Origin: Pararcticibacter amylolyticus
Lineage (GTDB): Bacteria; Bacteroidota; Bacteroidia; Sphingobacteriales; Sphingobacteriaceae
NCBI RefSeq assembly: GCF_003130405.1
Contig: NZ_QEAS01000003.1
Coordinates: 40,106 to 95,964 of the forward strand
Direction: 5' to 3'
Length of the DNA: 55,859 bases
The position numbers and the translations under genes were made by a program. Positions 8,366 to 15,972 of the stretch are shown piece by piece. Numbering within the stretch: position 1 is the stretch's first letter; each line of letters opens with the position of its first letter. The notes below the pieces were generated by a model. The model was not told the DNA's origin. It saw only the letters and a list, made by a program, of their open reading frames with translations, and did not search any database.

Positions 8366-8803
8366 CTACCGGATAAAGAAGGTGCCCTCCTTATTCAGGG
8401 CATCTTTTATCCAGTTCGGATCCATCTTCAGCATTTCGTCCGGAAGCTTCGTAACTTCAAAAAATTTCAGCTCACAGGTTTCGTTACAGGTGAACAGTAA
8501 GTCAGGCTCATTTAAAAGTGACACCTCAAAGTAAAGCGTGACATATTGCACAATACCGTCCTCTCTTTCATATTGTTGTGATTTTGGCGACGAGTACACG
8601 CCAATGCATCTGAGCACCTCAGACCGGCAGCCTGTCTCTTCGAATACTTCTCTCAGCATAGCCTCTTCAACTGTTTCCCCGAACTCTACATGCCCGCCGA
8701 TAAGGCCCCAGCGATTGCTGTCTTTTCTTCTCTGCAATAACACGTTACCATCATCGCTCTGAATCAGAGCAGCAACCGCGGGGAGGATCTTTCTCATTTC
8801 CAT
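8366..8803 (-). CDS. Nudix hydrolase, last gene of the thiamin salvage operon
   Basis: A 145-residue Nudix pyrophosphohydrolase. The Nudix box is complete: Gly37 with Glu43, then Arg51-Glu52 and Glu55-Glu56-x-Gly58 (GGHVEFGETVEEAMLREVFE, then ETG), which binds divalent metal and cleaves X-linked diphosphates. It begins 11 bases after the tenA stop on the same strand, so it is most likely cotranscribed under the TPP riboswitch. A role on a thiamin-related diphosphate is inferred from position only; the alternative is a general house-cleaning nucleotide hydrolase. The ATG at 8803 is used; a second ATG two codons on is possible. Confidence 0.88.
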   Translation of the reverse strand: MEMRKILPAVAALIQSDDGNVLLQRRKDSNRWGLIGGHVEFGETVEEAMLREVFEETGCRSEVLRCIGVYSSPKSQQYEREDGIVQYVTLYFEVSLLNEPDLLFTCNETCELKFFEVTKLPDEMLKMDPNWIKDALNKEGTFFIR

Positions 8804-8814
8804 TAAAATAAAGG

Positions 8815-9477
8815 TTATCTATCCATCATATTATCCCAGGTTTCGAGTCTCCAGGCGCTGTCCCAGAACAACCATTCCAGGCGCGAAGCTGTTAAGAAAG
8901 CCCTGGTCATTTCTTCACGACGGGAGGCGGTACACTCCTCGGCCACCTGGTCGCAGATGTGAATTGCTTTCTCCACCAGTATACCAAACTCCTCGCCTGC
9001 GTAGGTATTGATCCACGTGTGATAAGGATTATCTTCGTTATCACTTAAAGAATAAATATAGTCGCCCACTTTCTTATAAATCCAGAAACAAGGCAGCAGA
9101 GCCGCCATTGCTGTCTCCACGGGAGCAAGTGAAGCGTTACTTAATAAAAATGATGTATAATACTGACAAGCAGGAGATATTGCAACTGAAGAAACCATCC
9201 CGTATTGTTCAAAGTATCCTGAATGTAGTGCATTTTCCACCACGATAGCCCCCTCGCTAAACCGAATGTAGTCCAGCATGTAGGGGGCTGGGACTCTTGA
9301 TGCAATCAGGGATAATGCACGTCCAAAGTGCTCCAGGTAATTAGAATCCTGCCCGATGTAAAACTTAAACTTCTCCGGCGGAAGCGTTCCGTCAATAAGT
9401 CCCCTGATAAAGGGCATTGAAATAATCCTGATATAAACGGGTTCCGACTCCTTCCATGTAATTTCACTCCATTTCAT
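8815..9477 (-). CDS. tenA: Aminopyrimidine aminohydrolase / thiaminase II (TenA)
   Basis: This 220-residue TenA-family protein hydrolyses aminomethyl-pyrimidine breakdown products of thiamin to HMP for reuse. Conserved residues are visible: Asp44 in GQDSNYLEHF, Tyr residues in QYYTSF (105-110), and the catalytic Cys130 in LLPCFWIY, with Glu in AGEEFG (161-166). The presence of the Cys places it in the Cys-containing class (TenA_C). The start ATG overlaps the thiD stop (ATGA), indicating translational coupling. Fourth gene of the operon. Confidence 0.93.
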   Translation of the reverse strand: MKWSEITWKESEPVYIRIISMPFIRGLIDGTLPPEKFKFYIGQDSNYLEHFGRALSLIASRVPAPYMLDYIRFSEGAIVVENALHSGYFEQYGMVSSVAISPACQYYTSFLLSNASLAPVETAMAALLPCFWIYKKVGDYIYSLSDNEDNPYHTWINTYAGEEFGILVEKAIHICDQVAEECTASRREEMTRAFLTASRLEWLFWDSAWRLETWDNMMDR

Positions 9478-10298
9478 ATTTTTATCTGGCTTTGAGGGTC
9501 AAAAAAATGGTTAAGAGGTCCGTTTCCTTCCCCTGTTTTCACGTCACTGCCTTCCGCTATCGCCTGATGTACATATTTACCGGCTTCCAGTACAGCTTCA
9601 GCCAGAGGAAGACCACGCGCCACAAACGATGCTATTGCGGAAGAGAGTGTACACCCGGTTCCATGCGTGTTATTCGTATCTATGTAAGCAGAACTGATTG
9701 TAGTGGCAGTACCCATTCTGTCAAGATATATATCCTGCAACGTATCCCGCTTCAGATGCCCGCCTTTCACCAAAACGGCGTTACATCCGGTTTGCAGGAT
9801 AAGGTGAGCAGCTTCTTCCATGGTTTCCGGCGACCTTACCTCCATGCCGGAAAGGATTTCAGCTTCATCAAGATTTGGGGTCACCAGTGTGGCAAGCGGA
9901 AACAGTTCTTTTTTCAGCACTTCAACGGTTTCTTTTTGAATAAGCCGGTCGCCGCTGGTTGCAACCATAACCGGATCAAGGATGACGGGCACGTCGCGGT
10001 AATCTTTTAATGTATTTGCTATAGCCGAAGCAAGTTCAGCACTATGTACCATCCCTATCTTTATTGCGGAAGGCTTCAGGTCGTCCATCACAGCCCTGAT
10101 CTGCCCTGCAACAATATTAACCGGGATGCTATGTATATCCTTTACACCCACGGTATTCTGCACCGTAATGGCCGTAATGGCAGAAGTTCCAAAGCAGCCC
10201 AGGGATGCGAAGGTTTTAAGATCAGCCTGGATTCCTGCGCCGCCGCCGCTATCGGAGCCGGCAATAGTGAGAACGGTCACATATTGATATTTCTTCAT
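9474..10298 (-). CDS. thiD: Hydroxymethylpyrimidine/phosphomethylpyrimidine kinase
   Basis: A ribokinase-fold enzyme (274 residues from this start) that phosphorylates HMP and HMP-P to HMP-PP. Signature parts are [75 protein letters not shown] and the ATP/anion-hole region [16 protein letters not shown]. The longest frame uses a TTG four codons earlier that overlaps the thiE stop; the ATG at 10298 gives the typical N-terminus [14 protein letters not shown]. It supplies HMP-PP to ThiE. No thiC is present, so HMP must come from salvage or from genes elsewhere. Confidence 0.93.
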   Translation of the reverse strand: MKKYQYVTVLTIAGSDSGGGAGIQADLKTFASLGCFGTSAITAITVQNTVGVKDIHSIPVNIVAGQIRAVMDDLKPSAIKIGMVHSAELASAIANTLKDYRDVPVILDPVMVATSGDRLIQKETVEVLKKELFPLATLVTPNLDEAEILSGMEVRSPETMEEAAHLILQTGCNAVLVKGGHLKRDTLQDIYLDRMGTATTISSAYIDTNNTHGTGCTLSSAIASFVARGLPLAEAVLEAGKYVHQAIAEGSDVKTGEGNGPLNHFFDPQSQIKI

Positions 10299-10306
10299 AA
10301 AACAGG

Positions 10307-10957
10307 TCAATGAGATGATTGTAAACCTTTTTCAATTTCATTCCTCAACTGTGCTGCGGCATACTCAGGACTGTCAGCAGAACAAATGGCAGATACTACC
10401 GCAAGGCAATCTGCCCCGGCATTGATCACCTGTGCTGCATTTAACTGGCTGATGCCGCCGATTGCTACCAGAGGCTTATCTGTCATCCCCCGCATTCTCT
10501 GCACCCCTTCTAACTGCCATTCAGTAACGGTATCGGTCTTAGTAGCTGTCAGGAAAACCGGGCTTAAGGCCAGGTAATCTGCAAGCCGCGCATCTTCTGT
10601 ATCTAACTGCTGCTCATACTCGATTGAAAGGCCCAGCAGGGAGCATTCAGGCCATTCCTGCTTCACCGCGGCAGGCGGGACATCTGAATTTCCCACATGT
10701 ATTCCTGCCGCCCCGCATTGTTCGGCCACCCACAGGTTGTCATTAATAATCAAGGGGACATTATATTTATCCAGGATTGCCTTCAACCGTTTTGCCCGTA
10801 ACAAAAAAGCGTCACCTGCAAGCCTTTTCTCTCTTAGCTGCACGAGATCCACACCTCCCTTTACCGCTTCTTCAACAACCCATAACAGATCCCTGCCTGC
10901 CATTGAGCCTTCATCTGTTACCAAATACAGACGATATGGAAACTGTTTATTCGCCAT
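10307..10957 (-). CDS. thiE: Thiamine-phosphate synthase
   Basis: A TIM-barrel enzyme (216 residues from the ATG at 10957) that joins HMP-PP with thiazole phosphate to give thiamin phosphate. Recognisable parts are YLVTDEG, GGVDLVQLREK, LIINDNLWVAEQCGAAGIHVGNSDVP (substrate/Mg loop), LGLSIEYEQQ, DYLALSPVFLTATKTDT and PLVAIGGISQLNAAQVINAGADCLAVVSAI. The longest frame has a GTG three codons earlier. The gene overlaps thiM by 11 bases, consistent with coupled translation. The segment TATKTDT replaces the more usual TPTKTD. Confidence 0.93.
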   Translation of the reverse strand: MANKQFPYRLYLVTDEGSMAGRDLLWVVEEAVKGGVDLVQLREKRLAGDAFLLRAKRLKAILDKYNVPLIINDNLWVAEQCGAAGIHVGNSDVPPAAVKQEWPECSLLGLSIEYEQQLDTEDARLADYLALSPVFLTATKTDTVTEWQLEGVQRMRGMTDKPLVAIGGISQLNAAQVINAGADCLAVVSAICSADSPEYAAAQLRNEIEKGLQSSH

Positions 10958-11756
10958 CACGTTCACTTACTTTCACAATCCGCATAAAATCCTCTTCTTT
11001 GAGCCCGTAAAGCTCATCCAGCAGGTATAACTGCAAAGTTCCCGGTCCCTGCGCTTTAGAAGCGGCAAATTCTCCGGCCACTCCAAGTAAAGCCATTGCC
11101 GAAACACAGGCAAGAAAAAGACCGGATGGGTTTACAGCAGCAAATGCACCTGTAAGAGCGGAAGCCGTACAGCCCAGCCCGGTAACACGGGACATCATCG
11201 GATGGCCGTTGTCGAGCGCTGCCGTGCGTGATCCGGAAATAATAAAGTCTGTTGCACCCGACACACATACCACAGCCCCGGAAGTCTTATTTAACTGCCT
11301 GGATACATTCACAGCATCGCTGCTTCCGTGAACACTATCCACTCCTTTTGTCGTTCCGGTCTGTGCTCCTGCTATAGAAATAATTTCAGAGGCATTGCCC
11401 CTGATTATTGAAGGTTTATGAGCCATCAGCTGTTTTATGACCTGGTTCCTGTATGGGGTGGCCCCGGCTCCAACCGGATCCAGTACCCAGGGTTTGTTCA
11501 GGCGCACAGCCTGTGACGACGCCGTCTCCATGCTCTCCACCCAGTACTCGTCCAATGTACCTATATTCACTACCAGCGCACCTGCGATTGCTACCATATC
11601 ATCCATTTCAGGATAAGCGTGCGCCATCACGGGAGACGCGCCACAAGCCAGCAGTGCGTTTGCCGTGTTATTCATTACCACATAGTTCGTGATATTGTGC
11701 ACAAGGGGTGCATTCTCTCTTACCTTTAAAATTTGTTGCCAGATTAACTCCTTCAT
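10947..11756 (-). CDS. thiM: Hydroxyethylthiazole kinase
   Basis: A 269-residue salvage enzyme that phosphorylates the thiazole alcohol. It starts MKELIWQQILKVRENAPLVHNITNYVVMNNTANALLACG, with MAHAYPEMDDMV, LDPVGAGATPYR, IIRGNASEIISIAG, GAVVCVSGATDFI and GLGCTASALTGAFAAV (catalytic Cys in the GxGC motif). The longest frame starts at a TTG at 11810, but that would place its first 18 codons in the riboswitch leader; the ATG at 11756 fits the family. It is the first gene after the TPP riboswitch, as in many salvage operons. Confidence 0.94.
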   Translation of the reverse strand: MKELIWQQILKVRENAPLVHNITNYVVMNNTANALLACGASPVMAHAYPEMDDMVAIAGALVVNIGTLDEYWVESMETASSQAVRLNKPWVLDPVGAGATPYRNQVIKQLMAHKPSIIRGNASEIISIAGAQTGTTKGVDSVHGSSDAVNVSRQLNKTSGAVVCVSGATDFIISGSRTAALDNGHPMMSRVTGLGCTASALTGAFAAVNPSGLFLACVSAMALLGVAGEFAASKAQGPGTLQLYLLDELYGLKEEDFMRIVKVSERDGE

Positions 11757-11816
11757 TGCCTTAATACTAGATGATCGTGGCTGTGGAGTACGCTTCAACA
11801 GAGCAAGCAAGGAATA

Positions 11817-11891
11817 CTTTTCCCTTCGCCGGAATTACCCGGATCAGGTTCAAAGGGTATTATCTCAGCTCATTTAAGAGCACCCCTAAAG
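11817..11891 (-). promoter_or_regulatory. TPP (THI-box) riboswitch
   Basis: On the minus strand the sequence reads AGGGGTGC, then GCTGAGATAATACCC, GAACCTGATCCGGGTAAT and CCGGCGAAGGGA, which are the invariant elements of the thiamin pyrophosphate aptamer. CTTT and AAAG at the ends can close stem P1. It stands 60 bases ahead of the thiM ATG; ligand binding should lower expression of thiM-thiE-thiD-tenA-nudix. I see no strong T-run hairpin before thiM, so control may act on translation initiation. Confidence 0.95.
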
Positions 11892-11897
11892 CCGCGC

Positions 11898-11928
11898 CTA
11901 AGTTAGGAATTAAAAAATAAGGATCAAA
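11898..11928 (-). promoter_or_regulatory. Promoter of the thiamin operon
   Basis: On the minus strand TTTG (11925-11928) is followed after 19 bases by TAACTTAG (11898-11905), close to the Bacteroidota consensus TTTG-N19-TAnnTTTG with one mismatch. Transcription would start within a few bases of the riboswitch 5' end. Confidence 0.6.
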
Positions 11929-11951
11929 TGAATTTTAAGAGAGCTGCCTGT

Positions 11952-12374
11952 TTATGGATTCATTAAAAAGCTCTCCAGCGCAAGCCTGTAGCTTTCCAGA
12001 CCGAATCCGGCAATGACTCCCCGGCAGTTTCCGGCCATTCTTGAAACATGCCTGAACTCTTCGCGGGCATGAACATTGGAGATATGCACTTCCACAACAG
12101 GGGTAATGATCGCAGCAATTGCATCAGCTATCGCTATCGAAGTGTGCGTGTAGCCTCCTGCGTTAAAAATAATACCATCGTAACTAAACCCCACCTCATG
12201 TAGTTTATCAATCAGCGCTCCTTCCGAATTGCTCTGGAAGTAATCGATATGGAGATCTTCATAATCTGACCGGAGCTTTTCCAGGAAAGGCTCAAAACCG
12301 CTTTCACCGTAGATGGATTTCTCTCTGACCCCCAAAAGATTCAGATTTGGCCCGTTGATTATTTGTATCTTCAT
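11952..12374 (-). CDS. aroQ: Type II 3-dehydroquinate dehydratase
   Basis: A 140-residue shikimate pathway enzyme that converts 3-dehydroquinate to 3-dehydroshikimate. It shows the family N-terminus IQIINGPNLNLLGVRE, the catalytic Tyr22 in KSIYG, FNAGGYTHTSIAIADAI, and VEVHISNVHAREEFR with the catalytic His. It forms dodecamers in known members. The start is an ATG at 12374. It is divergent from xerD with 112 bases between them. The other aro genes are not in this window. Confidence 0.95.
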   Translation of the reverse strand: MKIQIINGPNLNLLGVREKSIYGESGFEPFLEKLRSDYEDLHIDYFQSNSEGALIDKLHEVGFSYDGIIFNAGGYTHTSIAIADAIAAIITPVVEVHISNVHAREEFRHVSRMAGNCRGVIAGFGLESYRLALESFLMNP

Positions 12375-12486
12375 CTTTCGAAATTAAAAGAAAAAAAAAC
12401 ACTTTCCTAATTTGTATTTTTATCGCGGTCAGACGATCTGCAATGGAACCTGATAAAGGGATAAAATAAAAAACACCCGACACGGT

Positions 12487-13383
12487 ATGCACTGGGAAGA
12501 AGCAATCAGAGGTTTCTCAACTTTTCTTAAACTTGAGCGTTCGCTGGCTGGCAACAGTGTAGAAGCCTATATCGGGGATATTGGCAAATTGCGGCAGTTT
12601 TCGGAATCGGGGAACCAAAAAGCTCCGGGACAGCTTACGACCAGCGATCTTAAGGATTTCCTGAAATGGGTGAACGAACTCGGGATGCTAGCACCGACAC
12701 AGGCACGGGTACTCTCAGGGATTAAAGCCTTTTTCAGGTTTCTCCAGTTGGAGCACGTACGGGATGACGATCCGGCCCACTTAATAGAGAGCCCAAGGAT
12801 CCAGCGTAAATTGCCGGATATCCTCAGTATCCAGGATATTCAAAATCTCATCACAGCAATTGATCTTTCCACGGCCGAGGGTATGCGCAACAAAGCGATA
12901 CTGGAAGTTCTGTATGGCTGCGGACTTCGCGTATCAGAACTTACCAGCCTGAAGCTTTCTAATCTGTTCCTCGACATTGAGTTTATTAAGGTTACAGGAA
13001 AAGGCAGCAAGGAACGACTGATACCTATAGGTACAGAGGCCATTAAATTTCTCAGGATATATCTGAATGAAACACGGGTTCACATCAATATAAAGCCAGG
13101 AAAAGAAGATTTCGTTTTTTTGAACAGACGGGGTTCGCCCCTCAGCAGGGTGATGGTTTTCCTGATCATTAAAGGCCTGGCCGAAAAGACAGGACTGAAA
13201 AAGCACATCAGCCCGCATACCTTCCGCCATTCCTTTGCTACCCATCTTATAGAAGGGGGAGCTGACCTTCGGGCCGTACAGGAGATGCTGGGCCACGAAA
13301 GTATCACCACCACAGAGATCTACACGCATCTCGACAGAAGCTATCTCCGGGATGTCATCACACAATATCATCCCCGCAGTTAG
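12487..13383 (+). CDS. xerD: Site-specific tyrosine recombinase XerD
   Basis: A 298-residue tyrosine recombinase of the XerC/XerD type, which resolves chromosome dimers at dif. The N-terminal SAM-like core-binding domain covers about 1-90. All catalytic residues are present: Arg148 in GCGLRVSEL, Lys172 in TGKGSKER, His244 and Arg247 in HTFRHSF, His270 in LGHESI and nucleophile Tyr279 in IYTHL. The housekeeping length and the absence of mobile-element features nearby favour Xer function rather than an integrase. The choice of XerD over XerC is provisional. Confidence 0.9.
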   Translation: MHWEEAIRGFSTFLKLERSLAGNSVEAYIGDIGKLRQFSESGNQKAPGQLTTSDLKDFLKWVNELGMLAPTQARVLSGIKAFFRFLQLEHVRDDDPAHLIESPRIQRKLPDILSIQDIQNLITAIDLSTAEGMRNKAILEVLYGCGLRVSELTSLKLSNLFLDIEFIKVTGKGSKERLIPIGTEAIKFLRIYLNETRVHINIKPGKEDFVFLNRRGSPLSRVMVFLIIKGLAEKTGLKKHISPHTFRHSFATHLIEGGADLRAVQEMLGHESITTTEIYTHLDRSYLRDVITQYHPRS

Positions 13384-13506
13384 CACGTTCTGTATCACCT
13401 CAGGGAAGATATAAAAACAGGCGAAGACTGTGAAACTTAAAGTCTGCTGTGCTATATTCGCCGTTAATACGTTTAAGAAATTTACAGAAAACTAAAAATT
13501 GCCCGA

Positions 13507-14025
13507 ATGACTCTCAAGCGTCAGCATAAAATACTCATGTTCCTCCTCCTTTCGGTGGTTTTCATCGCACTCGACAGGTATACAAAAGGCCTGGCAAAAG
13601 AACATTTAATGTTTAATCCTCCTCACTCCTATTTTAATGACACTGTCAGGCTGCTTTATATCGAAAACACGGGGGCCTTCTTTGGAATGGGCGCAGGGAT
13701 CCCGCAGCCATTTAATTTCATCCTGCTGAGTTTACTTCCCCTGATCATGCTTACCGTATTGTTTATCTACGTGGCAGCAAGAACAAAAGAGATCAAAAAG
13801 GGAGAGTTAATTGCATTTGCTCTTATTTTTTCCGGCGGACTGGGAAATATCATTGACAGGATAATGTTCGAAAGCCGGGTAACTGATTTTCTTAATGTGG
13901 GGATCGGAAGCCTCAGAACGGGTATCTTTAATGTGGCTGATATGTGTGTCACCACCGGTGTGATCATGATGCTGTTTCTGAGCCGCGACAGGAAGAAAGC
14001 AGAGGACATAGAAAAGGAAATTTAA
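13507..14025 (+). CDS. lspA: Lipoprotein signal peptidase
   Basis: A 172-residue four-helix membrane aspartyl peptidase that removes signal peptides from prolipoproteins. Visible motifs: ALDRYTKGLAKEHL near the first helix, ENTGAFFGMG, catalytic Asp117 in GGLGNIIDRIM and catalytic Asp145 in TGIFNVADMCVT. Hydrophobic helices lie at about 9-22, 68-90, 101-112 and 142-158. The start ATG is 123 bases after xerD. The 3' end overlaps the convergent histidine-kinase gene by 4 bases. Its substrates in this window would include the LruC proteins and TamL. Confidence 0.95.
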   Translation: MTLKRQHKILMFLLLSVVFIALDRYTKGLAKEHLMFNPPHSYFNDTVRLLYIENTGAFFGMGAGIPQPFNFILLSLLPLIMLTVLFIYVAARTKEIKKGELIAFALIFSGGLGNIIDRIMFESRVTDFLNVGIGSLRTGIFNVADMCVTTGVIMMLFLSRDRKKAEDIEKEI

Positions 14026-15887
14026 ATGGATGCAGTAGCGGGAAAGGAAAAGAAGAAGGTGGTACCCTCTCCGTGACGGCTGGTAAACCAGATATTTCCG
14101 CCATTTACTTCTACGAATTCTTTACACAAAATCAAGCCCAGCCCCGTGCCTTTTTCATTTGCGGTGCCAATTGTCGATTGGGTACTGTCGATCTTCAGCA
14201 GGTCCTTTGCCTGGTGATTCTCAATGCCGACACCGGAATCAGACACTGAAAACACGACAGCCTGCTCCTGGTCTTCAGCCTTCACAGAAATCAGGCTCCC
14301 CGGAAAACTGAACTTCACTGCATTGCTGACCAGGTTCCGGAGCACGGTATTAATCATCTGCCGGTCGACAAACACTGCCCTGGCCGTGTTGCATATCACC
14401 TTTATTTCAATTCCTTTAGCCCTCGCACTGGTATCAGAGATCCTGCTGGCTTCATCCAGAAGTTCCGCAGGTGAAAGATGATGCTGTACAGGGGAAAGGT
14501 TTCCGGTTTGTATCCGCGCCCAATGGAGCAGATTCTCAAGAAGAGCATAGGTCTGTCTCGACGATTCATGCAGCCTTTCAGCTACCTGCTGAACTCTTTC
14601 AGCAGGTAATTTCGAAACATTTGAGGCCAGAAGCTGGCTATACCCAAGCAAAGAAGTAAAAGGGTTCTTCAGGTCATGTGCTATAATAGAAAAGAACTTA
14701 TCTTTCGTTGCGTTCAGTTCGCGCAGCTCTTTTTCGGCTAGCTTAAGTGTCGTGATATCAAAACATATCATCAGATAAGTTTCCTCACCCTTCAGAGATG
14801 TAAATTCGGGGACTACCTGCAAAGAGAAAAAATGCTCCGTCCCGTCCAGATAAGAATTAAAATCAACAATTTGATTCTTCTGTGTTTCGCGGGCCTTTTG
14901 CAAGACGGAACTCAGCACTTTCTCTACGTCTTCTTTCAGCCCGATCTCAGAATATTCCAGGCCCGTAATCTCTTTCTGTACTCCCGGCAGGAATCTTCTT
15001 ACCGCATTGTTCGAATACACACAACGAAGATCAGTATCAAATCTCATGATCATTTCGGGGAGATTCTCAGCCAGCGTGCGGTACTCTTCCTCTTTATCCT
15101 TTAAACCTTTGAAAATAATAGCCGAAGGATTGGTAAACCCGGTTTCTATGTTGGCTTTATAGATCAGGTAAAAGGAGATCAGTTTTGCATAGTGTCCGAT
15201 CTGATTGGAGATACTATAATTGGAGATATAAAGAGTAAAACAGAACTCACCGGCAATGGTAAAAATGAGCGAGATCAGAAGGAACCTGAAAACTGATTCC
15301 GTAAAAAACCTCCTGCGTTTTAAGAGTAACCATAAAGCTCCTGTTAAGATCAGGATAATGAAATACTCCGTATAGATTTTGAACGTGGTTTGTCCCTGCC
15401 CTTCAATATAACAGACCGGAAAGATCTTCCAGCTGAGGATACTCAGTGAGATCAATACCGAAATAATGAAATAAACGACAAAGACGGTTTCGGCATTTAT
15501 CTTCTTTTTGTTATCAAGCGAATAGAAGCCAATGAAGAGCGTCACAGCCTCCAGAAACCTGGTTGCCACCCAAAACTGGTTAGCGTAAAACTCATTTGTC
15601 CGGATAACCTGCATTCCCGTATAGGTGAGCGTGTGCAACAGATCAAGACAGCCTATAAAGAAATAAGAAATACCAACAAGAAACAGATAATTATTGTCGA
15701 GGATGCGACGCGAGTTCCATGTAATGATGAAAACGGCAAAAGCCACAATAATAGACAGGAGCTCAACAATAGTATGGAATAAGAGGTAACTCTCACGAAG
15801 GCTCAGGAAAAATATCAGTGACAGTGCACCGGTTGCAAACAAAGCACGATACCAGCCGGAAGTAAAATTTCTTAACCCAAATTTCAA
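14022..15887 (-). CDS. MASE3-PAS sensor histidine kinase
   Basis: A 621-residue membrane kinase. The N-terminus (about 1-250) has seven or eight hydrophobic helices with the MASE3 pattern YLFLVGISYFFIGCLDLLHT and NQFWVATRFLEAVTLFIGF. A PAS domain follows (about 268-385), then HisKA with the phospho-acceptor His404 in SIIAHDLKNPF, and an HATPase domain with the N-box LRNLVSNAVKFSF, DSGVGI and GTGLGL. No receiver domain is fused, and no response regulator is adjacent, so it is an orphan kinase here. The start is TTG at 15887, directly after an in-frame stop (TAA GCA TTG). The signal is unknown; MASE3 is a presumed membrane sensor. Confidence 0.92.
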   Translation of the reverse strand: MKFGLRNFTSGWYRALFATGALSLIFFLSLRESYLLFHTIVELLSIIVAFAVFIITWNSRRILDNNYLFLVGISYFFIGCLDLLHTLTYTGMQVIRTNEFYANQFWVATRFLEAVTLFIGFYSLDNKKKINAETVFVVYFIISVLISLSILSWKIFPVCYIEGQGQTTFKIYTEYFIILILTGALWLLLKRRRFFTESVFRFLLISLIFTIAGEFCFTLYISNYSISNQIGHYAKLISFYLIYKANIETGFTNPSAIIFKGLKDKEEEYRTLAENLPEMIMRFDTDLRCVYSNNAVRRFLPGVQKEITGLEYSEIGLKEDVEKVLSSVLQKARETQKNQIVDFNSYLDGTEHFFSLQVVPEFTSLKGEETYLMICFDITTLKLAEKELRELNATKDKFFSIIAHDLKNPFTSLLGYSQLLASNVSKLPAERVQQVAERLHESSRQTYALLENLLHWARIQTGNLSPVQHHLSPAELLDEASRISDTSARAKGIEIKVICNTARAVFVDRQMINTVLRNLVSNAVKFSFPGSLISVKAEDQEQAVVFSVSDSGVGIENHQAKDLLKIDSTQSTIGTANEKGTGLGLILCKEFVEVNGGNIWFTSRHGEGTTFFFSFPATASI

Positions 15888-15972
15888 TGCTTATACACTA
15901 GATGACAAACTTATGTAAAATCACAACATATCCTGAGAAAAACTTAAAAACTTCTTAGCCCTCCGGCAATGC

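Noticed and set aside
12487-13383. Integrase of a mobile element
   Set aside because: Length and catalytic set fit housekeeping Xer; no attachment repeats, excision genes or foreign genes lie nearby.
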